Origin: an uncultured Bacteroidota bacterium | GTDB lineage: Bacteria > Bacteroidota > Bacteroidia > Flavobacteriales > Flavobacteriaceae | Assembly: GCA_902517245.1 (NCBI GenBank) | Contig: CABYBK010000008.1 | Location: 1 to 40,717, forward strand | Direction of reading: 5' to 3' | DNA: 40,717 nucleotides | Shown: one piece after another, positions 19,755 through 28,880 of the stretch | Layout of the letters: each line of letters begins with the position of its first letter | How positions within the stretch are numbered: the first letter of the stretch is position 1 | The notes under the pieces: model-generated | What the model saw: only the letters and a program-made list of their open reading frames with translations | Databases searched by the model: none | Told to the model about the DNA's origin: nothing | Made by a program: the position numbers and the translations under genes

Positions 19755-22190
19755 ATGAAAATCAGTAAATTATTAATAAATATTTCCCTTACTCTTTGTA
19801 CTTCATTAGCCATTATTAGTTGTAATCAAAATCAAAATGAAAAAAAAGATCTTTGGCCATCTATAGAGCCTCTACCACTAAATCCAGTAATTGAAGCTAG
19901 AATCAATGAAATACTTCCCAAACTTACCTTGGAGCAGAAGGTTGGACAGGTAATTCAAGCTGATTCTGATCACGTAACTCCTAAAGAGGTGAAAGAGTAT
20001 CGTTTAGGTTCTGTCTTAAGTGGAGGGAATTCTGCACCAGGACCTTTGCCATATGCTGATACAAAAAAATGGATTGAAATGGCTGATAAATATTATAATG
20101 CATCAATCGATAATGATGATGTTGAAATAGCTATTCCTATTATTTGGGGTATTGATGCTGTCCACGGACATGCCAATTTAAAGGGTTCTATTATATTTCC
20201 TCACAACATTGGTTTAGGTGCGATGAATAATCCTGATTTAATTGAAAAAATTGCAAGTGTTACTGCACATGAATTAACTATTTCGGGTCATGATTGGACT
20301 TTCGCTCCTACCCTTGCAGTTCCACAAGACGTAAGATGGGGTAGAACATATGAAGGATTTTCCGAAAACTCTGAAATTGTTAAATCATATGGAGGACGTA
20401 TAGTAATTGGATTACAAGGAAAGTTTGGATCAGATAATTTTATGAGTGATGGTAAAGTAATTTCAAGCGCAAAACATTTCTTAGCTGATGGTGCAACTCA
20501 AAATGGAGCAGATCAGGGTGATGCTTTAATTAGTGAGGATGAGCTGAGTAAGGTTCATGCAGCAGGATACTATAGTGCTATTCCTGCTGGTGTTCAAACA
20601 GTTATGGCTTCATTCTCTAGTTGGCAAGGAAGAAAACTACACGGTGATAAAGAATTGCTAACCAATGTATTAAAAGGAAAGATGGGCTTTAAAGGTTTTG
20701 TAATTGGCGACTGGAATGGCCATGGTCAAGTACCAGGATGTAAGAATACAGATTGTGCACAATCTTTAAATGCTGGATTGGATATGTATATGGCACCAGA
20801 TAGCTGGAAAGGCCTATATGCAAGTACTTTACAACAGGTAAAAGATGGTGTCATTTCAATGGAGCGTTTAAACGATGCCGTACGTCGCATACTGAGAGTA
20901 AAACTAGTATCAGGAATTTTTGAGAAAGGAGTACCAAGTTCCCGAACAAATGCAGGTGACGAAAATATTTTAGGGTTACCGGAAAACAGATCTATCGCAA
21001 GACAAGCTGTTAGGGAATCTATGGTTCTTTTAAAAAATAATGACCAGGTACTACCTATAGACGCTTCTAAAACGATATTGGTGGTTGGAGATGGTGCTAA
21101 TAGTATTTCAAAAGCCAGTGGTGGATGGACACTTTCTTGGCAAGGAACAGGACACTCAAATGATGAGTTTCCAAATGGTGAATCTATCTTAAGGGGCATT
21201 GAAGAAGTAGTAAGCCAAGCTGGTGGAAAGGTAATCCTCTCACCTGAGGGGGATACATCAATTAAGGCTGATATTGTCATTGCTATATATGGTGAGGATC
21301 CTTATGCAGAGTTTCAAGGAGATCGTGAGAACCTAGATTTCGTATCCAATAGCTTTGATACTAATAGATTATCTCTCTACAAAAGCATAAGTATTCCTGT
21401 AATATCTGTATTCTTGTCTGGACGTCCGATGTGGACTAATCCTGAAATTAATAATTCCGATGCCTTTGTTGCAGCATGGTTGCCAGGAACTGAAGGTGGT
21501 GGAATTTCTGATTTATTATTTAAAACTGATCCATCATTCGATTTTACAGGAAGATTATCATTTAAATGGCCCTCAAGTGCATTAGTTTCAGATAAAAGTG
21601 AACCCCTATTCAAATTAGGTTACGGACTCAGTTTTTCTTCAAAGGAAAATCTCGTTAAATTAAATGAAGAATCAGGCTTAGAAAATACTAAAGCTGCTTC
21701 GACGGGAGAATTTTTTAATAAAGGAGCTGCAATAGCACCATGGGGACTTTATTTAAACTCAGAGGATTTAATAAAGAAAATCGAGAGCTTTCCAACATCA
21801 GTCGGTGGTCTTATAATTAGCAAAACAGACCATCTAGCACAGGAAGACGCCTTAAGAATTAATTGGACTAAATCTGATGGAGATTATTTTTCTATTTCTT
21901 CAGCTGAACTAGATGATATGTCGCGTCAGTCAAATGGTGCAATGAAATTAGCTTTTAATGCAAAAACATTCACTGGATCTGATGCTATTTTACAAATTGG
22001 TCAATGTAACAAGATTAGCAATTGCAATAAAACAATAGAATTTAAGATAAGTGGAGACTGGAACGAATATAGAATTAGCTTAAGCTCATTTGAAAAATTA
22101 GGTATAGACATGTCAAAAATTAACTCTGCATTAATTATCAAGGGAGACAAAGGGGTTGATATCGGATTAGCTAACGTACGTTTAGAGTAA
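19755..22190 (+). CDS. Glycoside hydrolase family 3 beta-glucosidase / exo-beta-glucanase, lipoprotein
   Basis: Retaining GH3 enzyme removing terminal beta-linked glucose (or similar) from oligosaccharides outside the cytoplasm. AIISC is a lipobox with Cys23. The (beta/alpha)8 domain spans about 45-390, with AKHFLADG (239-246) and the nucleophile motif GFVIGDW (Asp319). The alpha/beta sandwich domain runs from about 410 to 635. A further stretch of about 165 residues forms an extra beta-rich C-terminal domain like that of exo-1,3/1,4-beta-glucanases (ExoP type). The 811 residues fit that subgroup. It is transcribed alone, divergent from the Gfo/Idh/MocA-DASS pair, behind a palindromic promoter. 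Confidence 0.93.
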   Translation: MKISKLLINISLTLCTSLAIISCNQNQNEKKDLWPSIEPLPLNPVIEARINEILPKLTLEQKVGQVIQADSDHVTPKEVKEYRLGSVLSGGNSAPGPLPYADTKKWIEMADKYYNASIDNDDVEIAIPIIWGIDAVHGHANLKGSIIFPHNIGLGAMNNPDLIEKIASVTAHELTISGHDWTFAPTLAVPQDVRWGRTYEGFSENSEIVKSYGGRIVIGLQGKFGSDNFMSDGKVISSAKHFLADGATQNGADQGDALISEDELSKVHAAGYYSAIPAGVQTVMASFSSWQGRKLHGDKELLTNVLKGKMGFKGFVIGDWNGHGQVPGCKNTDCAQSLNAGLDMYMAPDSWKGLYASTLQQVKDGVISMERLNDAVRRILRVKLVSGIFEKGVPSSRTNAGDENILGLPENRSIARQAVRESMVLLKNNDQVLPIDASKTILVVGDGANSISKASGGWTLSWQGTGHSNDEFPNGESILRGIEEVVSQAGGKVILSPEGDTSIKADIVIAIYGEDPYAEFQGDRENLDFVSNSFDTNRLSLYKSISIPVISVFLSGRPMWTNPEINNSDAFVAAWLPGTEGGGISDLLFKTDPSFDFTGRLSFKWPSSALVSDKSEPLFKLGYGLSFSSKENLVKLNEESGLENTKAASTGEFFNKGAAIAPWGLYLNSEDLIKKIESFPTSVGGLIISKTDHLAQEDALRINWTKSDGDYFSISSAELDDMSRQSNGAMKLAFNAKTFTGSDAILQIGQCNKISNCNKTIEFKISGDWNEYRISLSSFEKLGIDMSKINSALIIKGDKGVDIGLANVRLE

Positions 22191-22234
22191 TTAATCTATC
22201 TCAAATAAATATAAACTGAAACTCAATAAGACAT

Positions 22235-22765
22235 TCAATAAGGCATTAAAATATAACCATTTAATTGATAGGTAGCTAGAACGCTTAAACCCGAAAAAGC
22301 ACGCTGAATTTTTATGTTGATTGATTTTTCATCTATACCTCTGGCAGAAGTGGCCTGAGAACAAACGAAAAGTTTTACTCCATTTGTTATTAATTTATCT
22401 ATTAAATCAAGATTTGGATTAGATTTACCAAATTTATTTTGAAAAGCTTGATCTGTTAAAGCAAGAAAAGAGGCTTCGCCATGTATAGATGCAACTATTT
22501 CAATATTATTTCTTGGCACCTTACCTAAAGAAAGCATATTAAGTGTACGTGCTATAACCCATAAACCTTTATTTACACCATTTTTTTTTGTTTGATCCTT
22601 AATATCAAACAATAGTTTATACTGTGAAGATGGGTCAGGTTGAATGGCTGTCTTTTCGAAATATTTCACTTCACCATACCCATCAATTAGTGGAGTTTCC
22701 CATTTTTGGGCATTAGTATATCCTAAAGAAATTGTTAGCAATAAAAAGTATGTTTTAATCCTCAT
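22235..22765 (-). CDS. Exported DsrE-family protein
   Basis: DsrE-like alpha/beta protein of 176 residues. A signal peptide (about 1-20, GYTNAQ) places it in the periplasm, unlike classical cytoplasmic DsrE/TusD. The conserved Cys135 lies in KLFVCSQATSARGI, the position used by DsrE proteins for sulfur binding. Preceding segments GLWVIARTLNML and EIVASIHGEA fit the fold. A role in handling a sulfur or thiol group is inferred from the family. It is divergent from a TsdA-like cytochrome, which supports a sulfur-related pair, but no sox or dsr genes are nearby. Confidence 0.8.
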   Translation of the reverse strand: MRIKTYFLLLTISLGYTNAQKWETPLIDGYGEVKYFEKTAIQPDPSSQYKLLFDIKDQTKKNGVNKGLWVIARTLNMLSLGKVPRNNIEIVASIHGEASFLALTDQAFQNKFGKSNPNLDLIDKLITNGVKLFVCSQATSARGIDEKSINIKIQRAFSGLSVLATYQLNGYILMPY

Positions 22766-22807
22766 AATTATACTAAATTAATAGTTTAGATTATCGTTTT
22801 AATTTAC

Positions 22808-22815
22808 CAAAGTTA
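22808..22815 (-). promoter_or_regulatory. Candidate -7 element for the DsrE-family gene
   Basis: TAACTTTG on the minus strand, matching TAnnTTTG 43 bases upstream of the ATG. A TTG lies 14 bases further upstream, slightly too close for a standard promoter. Confidence 0.33.
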
Positions 22816-22921
22816 TAAAATCAAAGAACCAAGTATTATAATTTAATTGATTTTAAATTAAAATTTAAGTGCGAAAAAGAAACTGAGAAAGTATTATATT
22901 CATCTATAGTTTTACTCAATT

Positions 22922-23962
22922 ATGTTAGTGTTTCAAAAACTCGTTAAAAGATTATTAGCATTAATAATGGTACTTTTTATGCTTATGATCACCGTTTTTT
23001 TTGGAGTTATTTATTATGATATATCAGAGCCCTCACAAAATGATATATTAGAACCCTTACCAAAGGAAATCATTGTTGAATGGGATGCAGATAAATTTGT
23101 ACTTAATAATTCTCTTGTTGATAAACAAGTCGTAGATGGTTATTTACTATTGAGTGCATCATCTGAGTATATGGGGCCGCTAAATGAAGACCCTAATCTT
23201 AGATTTAGTGGTAATAATCTCTCATGTACAAATTGTCATTTAAATGGTGGAACCATGTCAGGAGCTGCGTCTTGGATTGGTATTACAGGCCGTTTTCCAC
23301 AATTTGGTGGAAGAGCAAATAAAGAAGGTTCGCTTGTAGATAGAATAAATGGCTGTATGGAGAGAAGCATGAACGGTAAAGCATTTCCAGAAAATTCAAA
23401 ACAGATGAAAGCAATGATTTCATATATGAAATGGCTTGATGAAGGAATCCCAAAATTAAATACCAAAGACTTTAAAGGGTACCCAAAAATTGAAGCTCCT
23501 ACATTTGCTGTGGATTTGAATAAAGGAAAATCTATATATGATCTTGAATGTGTCGTTTGTCATGGAGATAACGGAGAAGGAATTCGCTATAAAGACAATA
23601 AAAAAGGGTATCAGTATCCTCCATTATGGGGTCCAGATACTTACAATGATGGTGCTGGAATGAATAGAGTGCTCACTGCTGCAGCATTTATAAAAAATAA
23701 TATGCCTTACCTACAGGCTACTTGGGAAAACCCAAAACTTTCAGATGAAGATTCATATCATGTTGCCGGGTATATCAATAGCTTCTATCGACCAAAAAAA
23801 GCAAATAAAGAAATGGACTACCCTGATAAAAAATTAAAACCTGTTTCCACGCCCTACGGACCATGGACTGATAATTTCTCTCCAGAGCAACATAAGTTTG
23901 GTCCATTTCCACCTATTATCGAATTTTACAAAAATGAATTTAATATCATTAAAACTAAATAA
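22922..23962 (+). CDS. TsdA-like dihaem cytochrome c (putative thiosulfate dehydrogenase)
   Basis: Two c-type haem sites are present: CTNCH (102-106) and CVVCH (210-214). An N-terminal hydrophobic segment (about 10-31) probably anchors the protein in the membrane facing the periplasm. FSGNNLSCTNCHLNGG followed by FPQFGGR and RINGCMERSMNG matches the thiosulfate dehydrogenase TsdA family, which joins two thiosulfates into tetrathionate. TsdA uses an unusual His/Cys-ligated haem, and Cys145 in INGCMERS is the likely ligand; Met261 (NNMPY) may ligate the second haem. Length (346) is slightly above TsdA because of the anchor and a C-terminal extension. The reaction is inferred; thiosulfate or another sulfur compound could be the substrate. 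Confidence 0.82.
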   Translation: MLVFQKLVKRLLALIMVLFMLMITVFFGVIYYDISEPSQNDILEPLPKEIIVEWDADKFVLNNSLVDKQVVDGYLLLSASSEYMGPLNEDPNLRFSGNNLSCTNCHLNGGTMSGAASWIGITGRFPQFGGRANKEGSLVDRINGCMERSMNGKAFPENSKQMKAMISYMKWLDEGIPKLNTKDFKGYPKIEAPTFAVDLNKGKSIYDLECVVCHGDNGEGIRYKDNKKGYQYPPLWGPDTYNDGAGMNRVLTAAAFIKNNMPYLQATWENPKLSDEDSYHVAGYINSFYRPKKANKEMDYPDKKLKPVSTPYGPWTDNFSPEQHKFGPFPPIIEFYKNEFNIIKTK

Positions 23963-23983
23963 TTCGTTTTTTTAATCACCGAT

Positions 23984-24928
23984 CTATTTAGGCTCTTGTA
24001 TCCTAATGTTTCGAAATTCAACTTTTCCGTGATCACCCTGGAGCATAATAGGTCCTGGTAATGCTTCTTTACTATCGATTGCACCTCCTGTGATCCCAGG
24101 AATAATTTGATCTATTATAATTGGTTTACCGTTTGCAGAAATACTAACTCTTCTCCCTATTAATGTAATATCAAATACTTGCCATTGACCCGCTGGATTG
24201 GCTGCCATTTGATTGGGAGTTAAAAAACCATATACACCACCAAAAAGAATAGATTCTGGATCATTACCATAACTGTCTTCTACCTGAACCTCATAGCGTC
24301 CTCTCAAATAGATTCCTGAATTACTCCCTTTAGGGTATCGCACTTCAACATGCAATTTAAAATCTTCATAATTATTATTAGATATTAGGTTTACACCCGA
24401 TTTTGGATTTTTCAATAGTCCATCTGAGGCTATCCATTGATTAATCATATTCTCGTCAGATGAGTGCCAACCATCTAAGGTTTCTCCATCAAATAAAGAC
24501 TTGATTTTTCCCCATCTTAATTCATTATCTCTTATCAGTTTTGGGGCAGGAGTACCAGTAAAACTGTGTGAACCACCCTCGCTACTAAGAATAGTTCCTT
24601 TTAAATTTCCATCTGACAAAATTCCCTGTAAATGCAAATCATTTTGGCCATCCCATTGAGGTGGAATACTAAAATCCACTATGCCATTATGAAAAAATAC
24701 CTCTGATATTGGTCTTGCACTTCCATTATGTGCTACAAAGAAGCCAACCAGGGCTTTTGTTCCAGATTGTTTAACTTGGAGCCATGATGGGAAGATTTTC
24801 CCATTCATTTCTACCTCTAAGTCCCAACTTCCAATTACCCCTTTGTTTGTTTGTGCTACTACACTAAAAGAAATTAGTGAGAATAAAATTGTAAGGAAAA
24901 AATTTCTGCATTGATTATAATAATTCAT
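23984..24928 (-). CDS. DUF1080 (3-keto-disaccharide hydrolase-like) exported protein
   Basis: A 314-residue secreted protein: signal peptide to about residue 25 (SVVAQ), an N-terminal beta-rich segment of about 110 residues, then a DUF1080 / 3-keto-disaccharide hydrolase domain (PF06439, laminin-G-like jelly roll) from about 145 to the end. Typical motifs are SLFDGETLDGWHS, NSGIYLRGRYEVQVED and GPIMLQGDHGKVEFRNI. Relatives cleave glycosides previously oxidised at C3 by Gfo/Idh/MocA enzymes; several Tat-exported examples of those are in this window. It sits last in a run after uxuA, a PfkB kinase and a DUF6503-like gene (11-bp gap), so it probably releases a sugar used by that pathway. Confidence 0.85.
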   Translation of the reverse strand: MNYYNQCRNFFLTILFSLISFSVVAQTNKGVIGSWDLEVEMNGKIFPSWLQVKQSGTKALVGFFVAHNGSARPISEVFFHNGIVDFSIPPQWDGQNDLHLQGILSDGNLKGTILSSEGGSHSFTGTPAPKLIRDNELRWGKIKSLFDGETLDGWHSSDENMINQWIASDGLLKNPKSGVNLISNNNYEDFKLHVEVRYPKGSNSGIYLRGRYEVQVEDSYGNDPESILFGGVYGFLTPNQMAANPAGQWQVFDITLIGRRVSISANGKPIIIDQIIPGITGGAIDSKEALPGPIMLQGDHGKVEFRNIRIQEPK

Positions 24929-24939
24929 AAATTTTAAAT

Positions 24940-25653
24940 TTAGTTAAGAGTCAATTTATCAATCCCTAAAAATTTATTATTGGAATTTAAATACCAACTT
25001 CTATTTTTTGGCATTTTAATTCCGTTTACTTCAAGTTCATCTTCGAGTAAAATAAATTCTCCATCATTTTTTGATTCATCATGATAAAACTTATATTGTT
25101 TTAAAGCAAAAGTTTTTTGGTCAAAGTAAAAGTACCAGGTATCTTTTCCTACTGATTCTTCATAAGTTACCTTCATCATAAAATATTCTTTATCCTCAAT
25201 AATTATTTTTTGAACCTCGGGATCAATTATCGTTCCAGGATCTTTAAGTTTCATTGGTAGGCCATATAAATAACTATAATAGTCCTTTAAAACAGAAGCT
25301 CTTTCACAATCTAATCTATACTCATTCTTTATTTCATCGCTAAAAAATTCCTCACCATTAAACAATAAAAGGCATTTGTCACTACTTAGAGTCGACTGAA
25401 TAATATTATTATTTTGATCAACAGTTAGGCGAAAAAAAGAAGAGGGTAAGTTTAATTCAATCTTGCTTTTACGAGGTAATCTCTGCGGTGATTCCATAGT
25501 AACATAAAAATCTGAATTAAAAGACTCCCATCTTGAAAAAGGGTCATGATAGGAAATGGCTTTTTCTAATAAATCCTTTCCATCAATTTTCTGAGAATTG
25601 ACTGCGAAACTTAGAGATAAAAAAAAACTCAAATACAAATTTATTTTAATCAT
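24940..25653 (-). CDS. Exported DUF6503/LolA-like protein
   Basis: 237 residues with a signal peptide (about 1-20). The pattern GKDLLEKAISYHDP, SDFYVTMESP and a later VTYEESVGKDTWYFYFDQKTFAL resembles the Bacteroidota DUF6503 family, whose fold is thought to be like the lipoprotein-binding LolA/LolB half-barrel. No catalytic motif is seen and the role is unknown. It lies between the PfkB kinase gene (29-bp gap) and the DUF1080 gene (11-bp gap), suggesting co-transcription. The family name is from recall of sequence pattern only. Confidence 0.7.
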   Translation of the reverse strand: MIKINLYLSFFLSLSFAVNSQKIDGKDLLEKAISYHDPFSRWESFNSDFYVTMESPQRLPRKSKIELNLPSSFFRLTVDQNNNIIQSTLSSDKCLLLFNGEEFFSDEIKNEYRLDCERASVLKDYYSYLYGLPMKLKDPGTIIDPEVQKIIIEDKEYFMMKVTYEESVGKDTWYFYFDQKTFALKQYKFYHDESKNDGEFILLEDELEVNGIKMPKNRSWYLNSNNKFLGIDKLTLN

Positions 25654-25682
25654 TTTGAAAGATTTTAAACAATATAAAAAAA

Positions 25683-26579
25683 TTAATGATCTTTATAAGT
25701 GTTAATAAATGACTCAATATCATTCATAGAGATAGTTGGATTTGCCCCAAAACTATTTGCCACAAGTGCTCCCATAGCGCATGCATAATCTATAGTTTTT
25801 TGTAACGGTTCTTTTTCAATTAAGCCATTGATCAAGGTTGCTAAAAAAGAATCTCCAGCTCCTACAGAATCCTTTACTATGACCTTATAACCATTATTGT
25901 AAAACCAATCACCATGATGGTATAAAACAGCTCCACATTTTCCTTTAGTAACACAAATGATTTTGGTTTTAGTTCTTTCGGCAATAAACTCAATGTTTTT
26001 ATCAATTGAATTAAACGGTGATTCTAATCCATTAGCAATTATATCTAACTCTTCATCATTAAATTTGAGCATATCTGATTTATTCATCAAATCGATTAGT
26101 AATGATTGATTATAAAATGGAGGTCTTAAGTTAATATCAAAAATACTGAATTTAGATACTTTTAAAAAAGAATTAAGTGCTTCAAAAGATTTTGCTCTAG
26201 CTATGAGACTTCCGAAAACAAATGCAGAAGCATCACTTACCATTTTGACTGTTTTAGCCTCTTTTTCTATATAATCCCAAGCGGAATCATTGTCTATTTC
26301 ATATTTTGCTGATCCATCAGAATCTATATCCACAGTCACTTTTCCAGTGGGGTAAATAGGGTCCTCTTGTAAAAAAATAGTTGAAACTCCACGACTTTTA
26401 AGTTCTTTTAGTATTTCGTTACCTAAAAAATCTTTGCCAATCCTACTAATGAACTCAACATCAGCGCCAAGATCTTTTAAAGAGTTTGTCACATTAAAAG
26501 GTGCTCCACCTAATTTTTTCCCATCTTCAAAAATATCCCAAAGGATTTCTCCAAAACAAATTATTTTATTTGATTTCAT
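25683..26579 (-). CDS. PfkB-family sugar kinase (fructokinase-like)
   Basis: Cytoplasmic ribokinase-family kinase, 298 residues (normal length). KLGGAPFNVTNSLKDLG (22-38) is the first PfkB signature in its fructokinase form, and DSVGAGDSF (237-245) holds the catalytic Asp243. It follows mannonate dehydratase, whose product is 2-keto-3-deoxygluconate, so a KDG kinase role is tempting. The N-terminal ICFGEILWD...GGAPFN pattern, however, is that of Bacteroidota fructokinases. Sequence therefore favours fructose or a related ketose as substrate, context favours KDG; I cannot decide between them. It is in the same run as uxuA (74-bp gap). Confidence 0.82.
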   Translation of the reverse strand: MKSNKIICFGEILWDIFEDGKKLGGAPFNVTNSLKDLGADVEFISRIGKDFLGNEILKELKSRGVSTIFLQEDPIYPTGKVTVDIDSDGSAKYEIDNDSAWDYIEKEAKTVKMVSDASAFVFGSLIARAKSFEALNSFLKVSKFSIFDINLRPPFYNQSLLIDLMNKSDMLKFNDEELDIIANGLESPFNSIDKNIEFIAERTKTKIICVTKGKCGAVLYHHGDWFYNNGYKVIVKDSVGAGDSFLATLINGLIEKEPLQKTIDYACAMGALVANSFGANPTISMNDIESFINTYKDH

Positions 26580-26653
26580 TGAGATATAAAAATTAAGTTT
26601 TATTATTATTTACAATCATACTTCTGAGAAACTGAATTGATAAGATAATGTTT

Positions 26654-27835
26654 TTAAATATTCATTGTTTTAGTTATTCCTTGTGCTAAACCTCGAATTT
26701 CAGATAGTCCACGAAGTCTTCCTATTGCTGAGTATCCAGGTTTGGTTTTTTTATTTAAATCATCTAACATTTGATGTCCATGGTCAGGACGCATCGGGAT
26801 TTCCCAATCTGAACGCCCTTGTTTCAGTCTCTTTTTTTCTTCAACTATTATATCGTAAACTACAGAAAACATATCAACATCTCCCTCTAAGTGGTTTGCT
26901 TCAAAAAAGCTACCTTCACCTTGCCATTGAATACTTCTGAGATGAAGAAAATGAATACGGTTTGCAAATTTTTGAAAAATGACAGACAAATCATTTTCTT
27001 TTCTAACACCCAAAGATCCAGTACAAAATGTGAGCCCATTCGAAAGAGATGGTACTCTATGGAAAATAGTCTTCAAATCTTGAAGATTTTTTACAACTCT
27101 TGGAATACCAAACAGATTATAGGGCGGATCATCTGGATGGACACACATCCTGACATTCATACTCTCAGCGATTGGAATGATTTCCTCCAAAAAAAGAAGA
27201 AAATGCTCTTGTAAATCTACCTCACCCAGAAATTCATATTTTTCTAATTGTGATCTAAATTGCTCCAATGTATAGCGCTCTGAAGCACCTGGCATGCCAG
27301 ATATAATATTTTTTGATAGAGTCTCAATTTCATTTGAAGAAAGTTTTTTAAAGTAGCTTTTTGCCTTTTGGATTTGTGATGAATTGTATTCCCTTTCAGC
27401 ATCTTTCCTTTTTAAAATAAATAAATCAAAAGCTGCTAGAGCAGAACTGTTGAAGTATAAAGCTAATGAACCATCGTCCATAGGGTAAAATAAATGAGTC
27501 CTTGTCCAATCTAGAACAGGCATAAAATTATAACATACAGTTTTTATTCCACATGAAGCAAGATTATCAAGAGTTGCTTTGAAATTATCTATATAAGTTT
27601 GAAAAGAACCAGTGCGTTGTTTAATATCTTCATGGACTGGAACAGATTCTACAACTTCCCAATCTAAACCTGCATTTCTAATAATTTGTTGGTGCTCTTT
27701 AATATCATCTTTATTCCAAACTAAACCATTAGGAATTTGATGTAATGCAGAGACTACACTTTTCGCACCTATTTGAGAAATATTATTTAAACTAACAGGA
27801 TCGTCGGGTCCATACCATCTAAAAGATTCTTTCAT
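26654..27835 (-). CDS. uxuA: Mannonate dehydratase
   Basis: Converts D-mannonate to 2-keto-3-deoxygluconate in hexuronate breakdown. The start MKESFRWYGPDDPV is the standard UxuA opening and fixes the start codon. FMPVLDWTRT (105-114) and metal/substrate-binding CVHPDDPP (231-238), FCTGSLG (near 271) and HLRSIQ follow. The 393-residue length is typical. It heads a run with the PfkB kinase, DUF6503-like and DUF1080 genes and is divergent from iolB. The preceding enzyme, mannonate oxidoreductase, may be the SDR at 36302-37105. Uronate isomerase (UxaC) is not in the window. Confidence 0.94.
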   Translation of the reverse strand: MKESFRWYGPDDPVSLNNISQIGAKSVVSALHQIPNGLVWNKDDIKEHQQIIRNAGLDWEVVESVPVHEDIKQRTGSFQTYIDNFKATLDNLASCGIKTVCYNFMPVLDWTRTHLFYPMDDGSLALYFNSSALAAFDLFILKRKDAEREYNSSQIQKAKSYFKKLSSNEIETLSKNIISGMPGASERYTLEQFRSQLEKYEFLGEVDLQEHFLLFLEEIIPIAESMNVRMCVHPDDPPYNLFGIPRVVKNLQDLKTIFHRVPSLSNGLTFCTGSLGVRKENDLSVIFQKFANRIHFLHLRSIQWQGEGSFFEANHLEGDVDMFSVVYDIIVEEKKRLKQGRSDWEIPMRPDHGHQMLDDLNKKTKPGYSAIGRLRGLSEIRGLAQGITKTMNI

Positions 27836-28050
27836 AATACTACTAATTTCATGACTATTAGAATTTTAAAAAAACCAATCTAAAAGCTAAAAATTATTTT
27901 AAAGTTTTAAATTATAATAAAAGAAAAAGTAAAAAATAAATTTAATGCTTTATTGGTGGATTAATATCATATCAATAGTTCTAATTAGTTTTTTTTGGAA
28001 TTAATTTATTTGTATTAAGTTATATTTATAAAATTTACTTTTAATAAATC
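27836..28050. promoter_or_regulatory. Divergent intergenic region between uxuA and iolB
   Basis: 215 bases of very AT-rich DNA holding the start regions of both genes. For iolB a near-consensus pair exists: TTG at 27995-27997 and TATATTTA (one mismatch to TAnnTTTG) at 28021-28028, spaced 23 bases. I found no clean TAnnTTTG for uxuA and no strong inverted repeat. Confidence 0.3.
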
Positions 28051-28866
28051 ATGAAAAATAAATTATTGTCTAAATATAAATATCCAGATCCCGACGGACA
28101 AACTCAATTGATTACCCTAAAAAAGGCTAATTGGAAGTACGTATCTTTTGAAACAAAAGAACTTGAAAAAAATCAAACCACCCTTATAAAAAGTGACTCC
28201 AATGAAATTTGTATTGTTGTAATTTCTGGCAAATGTAATGTTCGTAATCAAAAAATAAACCTGACTCAAATTGGAGATAGAATGTCACCCTTCGAACGAA
28301 AAAAACCTTGGGCAGTATATATAAACAAAAATGATTTTATAGAACTTAAAGCCGTGTCATCATTAGAAATAGCGATTTGTAAAGCTCCCGGTGGGGGGAA
28401 TTATGAATCAAGGATTATTTCCCCTAGTCATATGGATTCAGAAAAAAGAGGAAAAGGACAAAACAAAAGATTAGTTCATAATATATTACCAGAAACAGAA
28501 CCAGCAAATAGTCTTTTAGTTGTTGAATGTTATACTGATCAGGGTAATACCAGCTCATATCCTTCCCATAAACACGACACTGATGATTTTCCAAACGAGA
28601 CATATTTGGAAGAAACATATTACCACCGTTTTAATCCCAAACAAGGTTTTGCATTTCAGAGAGTTTATACCGAAGATGGAAGCCTTGACGAGTCTATGGC
28701 GGTTTATGATAAAGATGTTGTTATGGTTCCAAAAGGCTATCACCCAGTTGCCACGATCGCAGGTTATGATAATTATTACTTAAATGTAATGGCTGGACCT
28801 GTTCGAAAATGGTGTTTCACTTGGGAAGATGATCACGATTGGATTAATGGAGAAACTTACAATTAA
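28051..28866 (+). CDS. iolB: 5-deoxy-glucuronate isomerase
   Basis: Isomerises 5-deoxy-D-glucuronate to 5-dehydro-2-deoxy-D-gluconate, the step between IolD and IolC in inositol catabolism. It is a cupin-type KduI/IolB protein of 271 residues. The metal site is visible as SYPSHKHD (His173, His175) with EETYYHRF (Glu188 region, 187-194), and the second conserved His is in KGYHPV. RPCEWAG-like N-terminal features are replaced by MSPFERKKPWAVY, and APGGG (112-116) is also conserved. It is the only iol gene on the plus strand, convergent with iolG (14-bp gap), so it needs its own promoter in the uxuA-iolB gap. Confidence 0.92.
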   Translation: MKNKLLSKYKYPDPDGQTQLITLKKANWKYVSFETKELEKNQTTLIKSDSNEICIVVISGKCNVRNQKINLTQIGDRMSPFERKKPWAVYINKNDFIELKAVSSLEIAICKAPGGGNYESRIISPSHMDSEKRGKGQNKRLVHNILPETEPANSLLVVECYTDQGNTSSYPSHKHDTDDFPNETYLEETYYHRFNPKQGFAFQRVYTEDGSLDESMAVYDKDVVMVPKGYHPVATIAGYDNYYLNVMAGPVRKWCFTWEDDHDWINGETYN

Positions 28867-28880
28867 GATTTTCTTAAGTA

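Noticed and set aside
20726-21280. 184-residue minus-strand ORF within the GH3 gene
   Set aside because: It is antisense to the catalytic domain of a clear GH3 enzyme and low in recognisable motifs; a shadow.
26891-27214. 107-residue plus-strand ORF within uxuA
   Set aside because: It is antisense to conserved UxuA motifs and has no independent coding evidence.
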